From the NCBI GenBank assembly GCA_031296355.1, contig JARLFX010000329.1, positions 1 to 8,077 on the forward strand: DNA of 8,077 nucleotides, read 5' to 3'. This DNA comes from Acidobacteriaceae bacterium. GTDB lineage: Bacteria; Acidobacteriota; Terriglobia; Terriglobales; Acidobacteriaceae. This document shows, piece after piece, positions 1 through 6,681 of this stretch. Below the pieces are notes generated by a model. The model did not search any database, was not told the DNA's origin, and worked only from the letters and a program-made list of their open reading frames with translations. Position numbers and translations under genes: made by a program. Each line of letters starts with the position of its first letter. The stretch's first letter is position 1.

Positions 1-46
1 GCCTGCCCGGTTTTGTGAAAATCTTGGCTTGTCGTAAGGACAATAG

Positions 47-1567
47 ATGAAGGCTCGCACTCTACAGGAAGAACCCATCTCCGGTATCCCGTTCGCGCAT
101 AGCAAAGCCGTTCACGCTATGCGTTATCTGCGCTTCGCCGTCGCCTTCACTTCCGCCTTCGTCATTCTGCTTTTTCTCTACTCCGCCCTGCGCCGCATTC
201 ACTACCCCTACGAACTGGAAGAGCTTGAGGGCAACATGTTCATTGGCGTACTCCGCGTCTTTCGCGGCCAGGCGCTCTATCCTCGGCCGTCGCTGGAGTT
301 CATTCCCTACATGTACTCGCCCGGCTACTACTATGTCTGCGCATGGATGGGCCGGCTCTGCGGGATGACGATGGCTACGCTGCGCCTTACCTCCATCCTG
401 AGCACGCTCGGCTGCTTCGCCGCCATCTATGCCCTGGTGTGGAGTGAGTTCCGCCGCCATTTGCCCGCGCTTGCCGCCGCCGGAATCTACGCTGGCTTCT
501 ACACCGTCTGCCAGGAGTGGTTTGATCTTGGCCGGCTGGATTCCTTTTTTGTCCTGACGATCCTGGTCGCCATGCTGTGCACGCGCCGCCTGCATCCCGT
601 GCTCGCCGCCTTCGCCTGGACACTCGCCTTCCAGACGAAGCAAAGTATATTGCCAGCAGCCTTCTGCATGCTTCTAAGCGGCTGGGAGCCGGGAAATTCA
701 AAGCAGATTCGCCGTGCTCTTAGCGGCGCCGCCACCTTCGCCGTGCTTGCCTTCGGCTCCATCGCGTGGCTCAACCACCGCACCGCTGGCTGGTATAGCT
801 TTTATATCTTCAAGGTGCCGGGCGCAAATGCGGATATCAAGCTGCGCTCGCTCTTCGTCTTCTGGCCAACCGATATGTTCCGCCCGCTCGCTTTGGCCTT
901 GACCGTGATCCTCGCCAGTGTAATTTTTACATCACCCTCGCTACGCAGCCGCGCCACTCGTTTCTACCTCGCCTCGCTCTCTCTCATCCCGCTCTTCTGG
1001 TGGATTCGTGCCCATGCCGGTTCCACCGTAAACTCTCTCATGCCCATCTATGCCCTGCTGGCGGTCTTCTTCGGCCTTGCCGTGGCGCGGCTGGCTGCCA
1101 AACTGCAAGCGTCACAGGCGCAGCCCGCAATGCTCCTGCTTCTCCTCGCCGTCTTCGCACAGGAAGCAGCTGGCATTTATAACCCGGGAGATTATCTGCC
1201 GACGCGGGAAACCGCTGCCTCGCTTCACACCACGGTAGAGAAGATCCGCTCCATGCCCGGCGACGTCTACGTGGCGCAGCATCCGTTCTACGCCTACCTT
1301 GCAGGTAAACCGACGCATGCTGACCTCGTCTCCCTGCACGATGCCATGCGACCCCGCCTCCCTATCCACGACGAATTGTCCCGTGAGATGCAGCAGGCGA
1401 TGGCCAGCCGGGAATTTTCAGCGATTGTGCTCAATGCACCTGGCTCCGCTGACAGCATTGACGCCATCGATGGCCGCGACCCAAGCTGGCGCACTGGTTT
1501 CCCCGTGCAGCATGAGATTCCCCAAACTACGCCGCTTACCCAGCCGTACTGGCTGATGGAGCGCTAA
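47..1567 (+). CDS. Multi-pass membrane protein, GT-C (ArnT/PMT-like) glycosyltransferase family, divergent member
   Basis: A 506-residue protein, probably in the cytoplasmic membrane. Hydrophobic segments are visible at roughly residues 28-48, 111-131, 139-153, 166-180, 184-210, 224-242, 278-296, 304-320, 331-350 and 359-376. A more polar C-terminal part of about 130 residues follows. An acidic patch (ELEELEG, 56-62) comes after the first membrane segment, where GT-C enzymes carry their catalytic or metal-binding acidic residues. Other landmarks shared with the two neighbouring paralogs are FDLGRLD (159-165), FQTKQ..LP (195-203), RAH.G..VNSL.P.YA (321-336) and PGDV (404-407). The ATG at 47 is chosen because AAGGA (36-40) lies six bases upstream. 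By analogy with GT-C enzymes it would move a sugar from a polyprenyl-phosphate donor to an unknown acceptor on the outer face of the membrane. Donor and acceptor cannot be read from sequence. It converges on the next gene with 30 bases between stop codons. The membrane-protein call is firm; the glycosyltransferase role is inferred. Confidence 0.8.
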   Translation: MKARTLQEEPISGIPFAHSKAVHAMRYLRFAVAFTSAFVILLFLYSALRRIHYPYELEELEGNMFIGVLRVFRGQALYPRPSLEFIPYMYSPGYYYVCAWMGRLCGMTMATLRLTSILSTLGCFAAIYALVWSEFRRHLPALAAAGIYAGFYTVCQEWFDLGRLDSFFVLTILVAMLCTRRLHPVLAAFAWTLAFQTKQSILPAAFCMLLSGWEPGNSKQIRRALSGAATFAVLAFGSIAWLNHRTAGWYSFYIFKVPGANADIKLRSLFVFWPTDMFRPLALALTVILASVIFTSPSLRSRATRFYLASLSLIPLFWWIRAHAGSTVNSLMPIYALLAVFFGLAVARLAAKLQASQAQPAMLLLLLAVFAQEAAGIYNPGDYLPTRETAASLHTTVEKIRSMPGDVYVAQHPFYAYLAGKPTHADLVSLHDAMRPRLPIHDELSREMQQAMASREFSAIVLNAPGSADSIDAIDGRDPSWRTGFPVQHEIPQTTPLTQPYWLMER

Positions 1568-1597
1568 TCCCTTCCATCCAATCTGCCCCGCATTGCC

Positions 1598-3166
1598 CTA
1601 TCGCGCTGTGCAGACAGATTCGTCCACATGGGCATCCAGCAGCCGCGCTACATCGGTTGCGCCGGCAGACGGACATGGCAGATAAATATACTTCGGCTGC
1701 GATGTAAACCGCTTCGAATCGCCGCCCGCATCTTGTACCCGGAGCGGATAATACGCAAGAAAATCGCCCGGCATCCATACCCGTGGAAAGCCAAGAAAAT
1801 ATTCTGCCGGGGCATCCAGCACCACCGCACTCAGTCTGCGGCTATGGATAAGCGCGGCATAATCCTGCATGAGTTGGTCGCCATTTTTTTGCTGCTTTGC
1901 TTCGATCACGGCGCCGATGGACTCGCTGCCCGCATACTCCGCCTTGCCCGCCATCATGCCATCTTCCGGATGGCTCAGCACCAGCACATCTCCCGGAATT
2001 TTGCGCAGGGTCGCTTCAAATTGGTTACGCAGCGCAGCCTCCTCCGGCGCAACCACATACTCCGCGGGCGAGTAGTAATGCTGCGCCATCTGCGTCATCG
2101 CCGCCACCAGCAGTACGGCCATAGCCGCCCGCGCCGAATTTGCTTCCAGCAAGCGATACAGCCGGGCCAGCGCCACGCCGAAGAGTATGCCAATCCACGC
2201 GTACGCCGGGATCAGCGAATTGACATTCGCCCCTCTGTGCGCCCGCAGATAGCCCGTGAATACCACCATCCCAACCGTGCCCAGTAGATAGAAACTGAAG
2301 GCAGCGCTGCGCATCGGCGGCGGCTCCACCAGGAACGCGGCAAGCACCAGCAGCAATGCGATGCCGCACACCGCAAGCAGATCGTAAGGAATGAAATGCG
2401 CCGCCTGGTGAATCTCAAACCCAAATCCCCCCGCCATCCCAAAGACGTAATAGCGGTACCAGCCGCCCGTCGCATGCGTAAGCCACCCAATGGAGAGAGC
2501 CATCATCGCCGCAAATCCGCCCACGCCCATGGCTACCCGCCGTGGCCGCTGCCACTCGTGGCACAGGAAGAGCATCGCAATGGGCAGCACACCCTGCTTC
2601 GTCTGAAACGCGCAGACCCACAGCAGCGCGGCAAAAAGCGGGTGCATGCGCCGCGTCGCGAAGATCGCCCATAACACCACGCAGATGAAGAGCATATCCA
2701 CGCGCCCAATGTCGAAGCTGCCTTCCAGCACCGGATAGCATGCGGCAAAAAACCCCACCGCCGCCGCTCCCGCAAAGACCCTGCGTGTCTCGCTGAAGAC
2801 CAGAGCATAGATCCCGGCAAAGCATCCGAGCGTCGCCAGAATAGAGATCAGCCGCAGCGGCACATACGATATGCCAATCAGCTTTGACAGCGCCGCCGCA
2901 AGATACAGATAGACCGGGGTGTAGAGATACGGCGTGAAGTGGACGCTGGGTGCGCTGTAAAGCGGCTGACCGGCACAGATATGCCGCACAGATGCCAGCA
3001 TGCCATCTTCGATCCAGTCATACTCAAAAGCGTAGTGCAGCCGCTTTTTTGCTGCCGCCAGAAATGCCGCTACCATCACTACGGAAACAGCGATCAGCGC
3101 ATAGCGCAGCCACTGCAATACCCGCTCTGAGATTTGCACCGTAGTTGCTTTATTCTCTATCGGCAT
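1598..3166 (-). CDS. Multi-pass membrane protein, GT-C (ArnT/PMT-like) glycosyltransferase family, tandem paralog A
   Basis: A 522-residue membrane protein, very similar along its whole length to the gene at 3229-4824 and more distantly to the one at 47-1567. After a first membrane segment (about 21-39) comes the acidic motif EYDWIEDG (48-55), then FTPYLYTP (77-84), FDIGRVDM (151-158), AFQTKQGVLP (186-195) and RAHRGANVNSLIPAYAW (308-324). The last clear membrane segment is near 345-360. The roughly 160-residue C-terminal part contains PGDVLVL (391-397), HPEDGMMAGK (399-408), YAGSESIGAVI (411-421) and PKYIYLPCP (491-499). By family analogy it is a polyprenyl-phosphate-sugar-dependent transferase acting outside the membrane; substrate unknown. 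The ATG at 3166 fits the length of the paralog and is preceded by a 10-mer also found before the other copy. AGGG lies only three bases from the ATG, too close for a normal Shine-Dalgarno. It starts 62 bases after the upstream paralog's stop, so co-transcription is possible. Confidence 0.85.
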   Translation of the reverse strand: MPIENKATTVQISERVLQWLRYALIAVSVVMVAAFLAAAKKRLHYAFEYDWIEDGMLASVRHICAGQPLYSAPSVHFTPYLYTPVYLYLAAALSKLIGISYVPLRLISILATLGCFAGIYALVFSETRRVFAGAAAVGFFAACYPVLEGSFDIGRVDMLFICVVLWAIFATRRMHPLFAALLWVCAFQTKQGVLPIAMLFLCHEWQRPRRVAMGVGGFAAMMALSIGWLTHATGGWYRYYVFGMAGGFGFEIHQAAHFIPYDLLAVCGIALLLVLAAFLVEPPPMRSAAFSFYLLGTVGMVVFTGYLRAHRGANVNSLIPAYAWIGILFGVALARLYRLLEANSARAAMAVLLVAAMTQMAQHYYSPAEYVVAPEEAALRNQFEATLRKIPGDVLVLSHPEDGMMAGKAEYAGSESIGAVIEAKQQKNGDQLMQDYAALIHSRRLSAVVLDAPAEYFLGFPRVWMPGDFLAYYPLRVQDAGGDSKRFTSQPKYIYLPCPSAGATDVARLLDAHVDESVCTAR

Positions 3167-3170
3167 AAGC

Positions 3171-3180
3171 CCTATGATAC
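3171..3180 (-). promoter_or_regulatory. Shared start-adjacent motif GTATCATAGG (possible -10 element)
   Basis: Read on the - strand, GTATCATAGG sits four bases before the ATG at 3166. The identical 10-mer precedes the paralog's GTG at 4824. TATCAT matches the TATAAT -10 consensus at five of six positions and ends seven bases before the ATG, so initiation from it would give a leaderless or nearly leaderless mRNA. I see no convincing -35 hexamer 16-18 bases upstream. It may simply be conserved sequence carried along when the gene was duplicated. Confidence 0.35.
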
Positions 3181-3228
3181 TGGGCTCGGCTGCAACCGGA
3201 ATGTAAAGTTTTGCCGTACTTTCAGGGC

Positions 3229-4824
3229 CTAGTGCCGCGCTCTGCAGGCCGTCTCATTCACCTTCGCATCCAGCTGCCGCGCAACATCCGGTGCGCCCGC
3301 CATTGGGCAAGGCAGATAAATATACTTCGGCTCTGATGTAAACTCGCGCGCATCGCCGCCGGCATCTTCCACCCGCAGCGGATAGTGCGTCAGAAAATCG
3401 CGCGGCATCCACGTCCGCACATTCGCCGGCCGTCCCTCCGCCGGAGAATCCAGCGCCACCGCCGCCAGCTTGCCGCTGTGGATCAATACTGCATACTCCG
3501 CGATCAACTCATCCCCCGGCCCGCGATCCTTCGCGTCAATCACCGCACCGATAGATTCGCTCCCCGCATACCCCGTCTTGCCTGCCATCAACCCGTCTTC
3601 CGGATGTCCCAGCACCAGCACGTCCCCGGGAATGCTGCGCAGCCGTGCTTCCATGTTGTCGCGCAGCGCCTGCTGGTTCTGCGGCGGCACAAAATCATCA
3701 AAGTGATACCGCAGCCTTACGATCTGCCACCCCGCCGCCAGCAGCAGCGCCACCGTCGCCGCCTGCGCCCAGGCCGTGCCGCGCTCTTCCAGCCTGCGAT
3801 ACAGCCACGCCAGCGCCACGCCAAACAGCACCGCCGTCCACGCATACGCCGGGATCAGCGAATTCGTATTCGCCCCGCGATGCGCCCGGATGAACCCCGT
3901 ATACGCGATCATGCCGACCGAGCCCAGCGCATAAAAACTGAACCCGGCGCGCCACATCACCTGCCGCCGCCGCACCACTTCCATCACCGCCGCTATCACC
4001 ATGATCAGCAGCGCCACCCCGCACACCTGCTCCATGTCCAGGCGAATAAACTGGTTCGCCCAGTGCGGCTCCAGCCCAAACGCTCCCGCCAGCCCAAACA
4101 CGTAGAAGCGGTACCAGCCATGCGTCGCATAATTCAGCCACGCAATCGAGCCCGCAAGCATCAGCGCAAACCCCGCCACGCCCATCAGCACCCGCCGCGG
4201 CCGCTGCCAGTCGTGGCACAACAGCAGCGCCGCGATTGGCAGCACGCCCTGCTTCGTCTGGAACGCACACACCCACAGCAGCGCAGCAAACAGTGGATGC
4301 ATGTGCCGCGTCGCATACAGCGCGCACAACACCAGCAGCACGTAGAGCATGTCCACGCGCCCAATGTCGAAGCTCCCATCCACCGCCGCATAGCACGCCG
4401 CAAACATCCCCGCGCCAGCGCACGCCGCAAACATCCGCCGCGTCTCCCCGTACACCAGCGCAAAAATCGCCGCAAAACATCCCAGCGTCGCCGCAATCGA
4501 AGCCACCCGCAGCGTCACATACGATACGCCGATTACCTTGCCCAGCGCGGCAGAGAGATACAGGTACAGCGGCGTATACAGATAGGGGGTGAAGTGGACA
4601 CTCGGCGCGCCATACAGCGGTAGCCCCGCGGCGATGTGGCGCACAGACGCCACCATCCCGTCCTCGATCCAGTCATACTCATACGCAAAGTGCAGCCGCA
4701 GCAACGCCACCCGCACGAACGCGATCATCGCCGCGGCTGACAATACGATCAGAGCCCCGCGCAGTCCATGCTCTATCCACACCAGCGCGCGCGAAACGCC
4801 TGTTCCTTCTTCTTCATTCTGCAC
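3229..4824 (-). CDS. Multi-pass membrane protein, GT-C (ArnT/PMT-like) glycosyltransferase family, tandem paralog B
   Basis: Close paralog of the 1598-3166 gene. With a GTG start at 4824 it has 531 residues and aligns end to end. Shared landmarks are EYDWIEDG (about 49-56), FTPYLYTP, FDIGRVDM, AFQTKQGVLPIA, RAHRGAN.NSLIPAYAW, PGDVLVLGHPEDG, YAGSESIGAVI and PKYIYLPCP. It is an integral membrane protein with a polar C-terminal part of about 160 residues; the sugar-transfer function is inferred from the GT-C-like layout. The frame stays open upstream to a GTG at 5274, which would give 681 residues with a Lys/Gly/Asn/Ser-rich repeat N-terminus. I prefer 4824 for three reasons: homology to the paralog begins just after it, the 10-mer found before the paralog's start also precedes this codon, and the longer version would translate through a REP-like palindrome. 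No ATG, GTG or TTG lies in frame between the repeat and 4824. The upstream AGG is only three bases from the GTG, so the ribosome-binding site is weak. Confidence 0.82.
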   Translation of the reverse strand: MQNEEEGTGVSRALVWIEHGLRGALIVLSAAAMIAFVRVALLRLHFAYEYDWIEDGMVASVRHIAAGLPLYGAPSVHFTPYLYTPLYLYLSAALGKVIGVSYVTLRVASIAATLGCFAAIFALVYGETRRMFAACAGAGMFAACYAAVDGSFDIGRVDMLYVLLVLCALYATRHMHPLFAALLWVCAFQTKQGVLPIAALLLCHDWQRPRRVLMGVAGFALMLAGSIAWLNYATHGWYRFYVFGLAGAFGLEPHWANQFIRLDMEQVCGVALLIMVIAAVMEVVRRRQVMWRAGFSFYALGSVGMIAYTGFIRAHRGANTNSLIPAYAWTAVLFGVALAWLYRRLEERGTAWAQAATVALLLAAGWQIVRLRYHFDDFVPPQNQQALRDNMEARLRSIPGDVLVLGHPEDGLMAGKTGYAGSESIGAVIDAKDRGPGDELIAEYAVLIHSGKLAAVALDSPAEGRPANVRTWMPRDFLTHYPLRVEDAGGDAREFTSEPKYIYLPCPMAGAPDVARQLDAKVNETACRARH

Positions 4825-4827
4825 ATG

Positions 4828-4837
4828 CCTATGATAC
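4828..4837 (-). promoter_or_regulatory. Shared start-adjacent motif GTATCATAGG (possible -10 element), second copy
   Basis: Identical to the 10-mer at 3171-3180 and again directly before a start codon. Here TATCAT ends six bases before the GTG at 4824. It supports that GTG as the true start and may be a -10 element of a near-leaderless transcript. Conservation through gene duplication is an equally simple explanation. Confidence 0.35.
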
Positions 4838-4852
4838 CCGCACGCAAAACGG
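4838..4852 (+). repeat. 15-bp direct repeat, left copy
   Basis: CCGCACGCAAAACGG occurs here and again, identically and in the same orientation, at 5585-5599. The two copies bracket the tandem-repeat and palindrome stretch. The right copy overlaps the distal side of the transaldolase terminator. The left copy abuts the GTATCATAGG motif upstream of the 3229-4824 gene. Confidence 0.7.
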
Positions 4853-4914
4853 CGAGTGTCCTGCCTTGCTTCTTGGACTAAGCTTTTCGCTTCTGTAACC
4901 GTTCCCTTACTTCT

Positions 4915-5229
4915 GCCTTTGCTGTTGCCTTTGCCTTTGCTGTTGCCTTTGCCTTTGCTGTTGCCTTTGCCTTTGCTGTTGCCTTTGCCTTTGCTGTTGC
5001 CTTTGCCTTTGCTGTTGCCTTTGCCTTTGCTGTTGCCTTTGCTGTTGCTGTTGCCTTTGCCTTTGCTGTTGCCTTTGCCTTTGCTGTTGCCTTTGCTGTT
5101 GCCTTTGCCCTTGCCTTTGCCGTTGCCTTTGCTGTTGCCTTTGCCCTTGCCTTTGCCCTTGCCGTTGCCGTTGTCTTTGTCTTTGTCTTTGTCTTTGCGT
5201 TTACTGTTGCGTTTGCCCTTGCTGTTGCT
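4915..5229. repeat. Hexamer-based tandem repeat (18-bp units) with no A on the + strand
   Basis: The tract is built almost wholly from alternating triplets of the form GCY and NTT. Six perfect 18-bp units, TTTGCTGTTGCCTTTGCC, run from 4918 to 5025. Shortened and shuffled units follow, then a more degenerate part that includes (GTCTTT)4 at 5173-5196. No A occurs on the + strand from 4910 to 5202, so no T occurs on the - strand. Because units are multiples of three, several frames stay open. The - strand frame reads GKGNSK repeats and the + strand frame reads Leu/Pro repeats, which is expected from composition and is not evidence of coding. It lies 91 bases upstream of the preferred GTG start at 4824, so it is most simply an upstream minisatellite-like tract. 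Its copy number should be prone to slippage. Confidence 0.9.
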
Positions 5230-5314
5230 TCTAAGGTAGGTGCGGGCTTCAGCCCGCACACCCAATCCCTCCACAGAACCGGGCTTTAGCCCCTGAGGTT
5301 ATCTTTTTGTTTTG

Positions 5315-5341
5315 TCATTCCGAAGCGAAGCGCGCGGAATC
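5315..5341 (+). repeat. Dispersed TCATTC...GAATC element, copy 1
   Basis: TCATTCCGAAGCGAAG is followed by CGCGCGGAATC. The arms ATTCCG (5317-5322) and CGGAAT (5335-5340) form a 6-bp inverted repeat. The element is clearly related to the one at 7711-7736. A partial copy in the opposite orientation may lie at 5481-5493. The family resembles a widespread intergenic repeat that I recall from several bacterial phyla. Confidence 0.6.
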
Positions 5342-5374
5342 TGCTTTTCGTATCTTCCATTGCTTCGCGAAAAT

Positions 5375-5410
5375 GGTCTCTGTTTTGAAACAAAGGCCTC
5401 TGCTTTGAAA
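5375..5410 (+). repeat. Short imperfect direct repeat (16 bp, 20-bp period)
   Basis: GGTCTCTGTTTTGAAA (5375-5390) and GGCCTCTGCTTTGAAA (5395-5410) match at 14 of 16 positions and lie 20 bases apart. No reading frame or known site is associated with them. They add to the repeat-rich character of this intergenic region. Confidence 0.6.
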
Positions 5411-5584
5411 GGGCGGGACTTTAGTCCCGCCGCAACTCCGATCTTCTCCATGTGGCTTTAGCCACTGAGGGAATGCTTCCGAAGCGGGAATGACTTTTTC
5501 AGCATCCTCCTTAGCCCTCAGATTGCTTTTGGGATTAAGCCCCCGGCTTCAGCCGGGGGGGAGTGCAGGCTTTAGCCCCGGAGG

Positions 5585-5599
5585 CCGCACGCAAAACGG
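5585..5599 (+). repeat. 15-bp direct repeat, right copy
   Basis: Second copy of CCGCACGCAAAACGG, identical to 4838-4852. Its AAAACGG end is the T-tract and base of the transaldolase terminator when read on the - strand. Confidence 0.7.
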
Positions 5600-5629
5600 G
5601 CCCGCGAAGTCTTCTTCGCGAGCCCGTTT
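5593..5629 (-). terminator. Rho-independent terminator of transaldolase
   Basis: An outer stem of eight pairs (5594-5601 with 5622-5629) and an inner stem of seven pairs (5603-5609 with 5614-5620) are separated by one C/A mismatch (5602/5621). They enclose a TCTT loop at 5610-5613. On the - strand the hairpin ends in CCCGTTTTGC, so a short T run follows the stem. It lies 25 bases beyond the transaldolase stop codon. Confidence 0.85.
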
Positions 5630-5653
5630 CTGATCTTGCAGCAATGCGTTCGT

Positions 5654-6646
5654 TTAGACGGCTACAGCCGCGCTGATCTCCGTCAGCCGCTTCGCCAGCA
5701 GAGCCTCCAGGCCCTCAAGCGCCTTCGCAAAGCCCTCGATGCCTTCCTTCAACTTGTCGGTCGCCATGCGGTCCGCTGCATGCATCGTGTCGAAGGTCGC
5801 CTTGTCGATGCTAAGCTTCTCGATCTGCAGGCTCTTTGACTTCTCTGCGTCCAGCTTCTTCGGCAGCTCTTCCGTGCTTGCATCCAGCTCAGCCAGCAAA
5901 TCGGGGGAGATGGTCAGCAGGTCGCAGCCTGCCAGTTCGCGGATCTCTCCGATGTTGCGGAAGCTCGCGCCCATCACCTGCGTCTTGTAGCCAAACTTCT
6001 TGAAGTAGTTGTAGACGGCGGTCACAGACTGTACGCCCGGGTCTTCCGCGCCCTCGTACGTCTTGCCCGTGTCCTTCTTGTACCAGTCCAGAATGCGGCC
6101 CACGAACGGCGAGATCAGCGTGATGCCGCCCTCCGCGCACGCAATCGCCTGATGCAGGCCAAACAGCAGCGTCAGGTTACAGTGGATGCCTTCCTTCTCC
6201 AGTACCTCTGCCGCCTTGATGCCTTCCCACGTCGAAGCGATCTTGATCAGCACGCGGTCCGTACCGATGCCCACCTTCTTGTAGCGCGCAATAATGTCGC
6301 GTGCGGTCGCAATCGTGCCTTCCGTGTCATACGACAGGCGCGCATCCACTTCCGTCGAAACCCGGCCCGGCACAATCTCCAGTATCTTTACGCCAAACGC
6401 AACCGCCAGTTCCTTGAACGCCTCATTCGCCACGTCCTTGTCCGATGCTCCGGCCTTGGCTGCGCGCGCCTTCTTCAGCGTGTCGTCCACAATCGCCTGG
6501 TACGCCGGCATCTTCGCCGCCTTCTCCAGCAGCGACGGGTTCGTCGTCGCATCCTGCGGCTTGAACTTCTCCATCGACTGCATGTCGCCGGTATCCGCCA
6601 CCACCACCGTCATGCTCTTCAACTGCTCCAGTAATGTCTTCGCCAT
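5654..6646 (-). CDS. tal: Transaldolase
   Basis: A 330-residue cytoplasmic enzyme of the non-oxidative pentose phosphate pathway. It transfers a three-carbon dihydroxyacetone unit from sedoheptulose 7-phosphate to glyceraldehyde 3-phosphate, giving erythrose 4-phosphate and fructose 6-phosphate. It is close to the length of classical TalB-type transaldolases (about 317 residues). Visible signatures are VVADTGD (15-21), DATTNPSLL (32-40), [14 protein letters not shown] (94-107) and [10 protein letters not shown] (133-142). From knowledge of E. coli TalB (Asp17, Glu96, Schiff-base Lys132), the matching residues are Asp18, Glu99 and Lys135. All are present, so the enzyme should be active. The ATG at 6646 is chosen because GAGGAG (6651-6656) lies four bases upstream and the protein then begins like the family. 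The frame extends to 6724 but that extension lacks family similarity. The gene follows the FAH-family gene after 125 bases and ends in a strong terminator. Confidence 0.96.
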   Translation of the reverse strand: MAKTLLEQLKSMTVVVADTGDMQSMEKFKPQDATTNPSLLEKAAKMPAYQAIVDDTLKKARAAKAGASDKDVANEAFKELAVAFGVKILEIVPGRVSTEVDARLSYDTEGTIATARDIIARYKKVGIGTDRVLIKIASTWEGIKAAEVLEKEGIHCNLTLLFGLHQAIACAEGGITLISPFVGRILDWYKKDTGKTYEGAEDPGVQSVTAVYNYFKKFGYKTQVMGASFRNIGEIRELAGCDLLTISPDLLAELDASTEELPKKLDAEKSKSLQIEKLSIDKATFDTMHAADRMATDKLKEGIEGFAKALEGLEALLAKRLTEISAAVAV

Positions 6647-6681
6647 AAAGCTCCTCATTCGTCCTGATCTTGATCTTTTTT

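Larger units (their letters stand above)
5241..5577. repeat. Cluster of six short palindromes with GGCTTYAGCC-type core (REP-like)
   Basis: Six inverted repeats share the same design, a stem around a two-base TT or TC loop flanked by CT and AG. They are 5241-5258 (8-bp arms, TGCGGGCT), 5281-5292 (5-bp arms, GGGCT), 5412-5431 (9-bp arms, GGCGGGACT), 5452-5465 (6-bp arms, GTGGCT), 5540-5559 (9-bp arms, CCCCCGGCT) and 5568-5577 (4-bp arms, GGCT). Two are followed by CTGAGG. Where the GGCT core varies (GGACT), the opposite arm varies to match (AGTCC), so base pairing is kept although sequence is not. This gene-free stretch of more than 300 bp otherwise holds two further small repeats and no convincing reading frame. 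The elements resemble REP sequences, which in some bacteria are spread by RAYT proteins; no such gene is in the window. Confidence 0.75.

Noticed and set aside
62..643. 193-codon - strand frame opposite the first membrane-protein gene
   Set aside because: It has low-complexity composition, no recognisable domain, and lies wholly inside a better-supported gene.
1568..1597. Bidirectional terminator between the two convergent genes
   Set aside because: Only 30 bases lie between the stops, and no hairpin with a T run is visible.
1628..2287. 219-codon + strand frame opposite paralog A
   Set aside because: Arg/His-rich antisense shadow of a gene with clear membrane segments and a paralog.
3385..4623. 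412-codon open frame on the + strand, opposite paralog B
   Set aside because: Its translation is Arg/His/Gln/Pro-rich without any domain, as expected from the complement of a high-GC gene. The - strand frame has clear paralogs and membrane segments.
4915..5229. CRISPR array
   Set aside because: Repeats are contiguous 6- and 18-bp units without unique spacers, and no cas genes are present.
4856..5239. 127-codon Leu/Pro repeat frame on the + strand and a Lys/Ala/Thr repeat frame on the - strand (4878-5261)
   Set aside because: Both are products of a tandem repeat whose unit is a multiple of three and lacks stop codons. Nothing else suggests translation.
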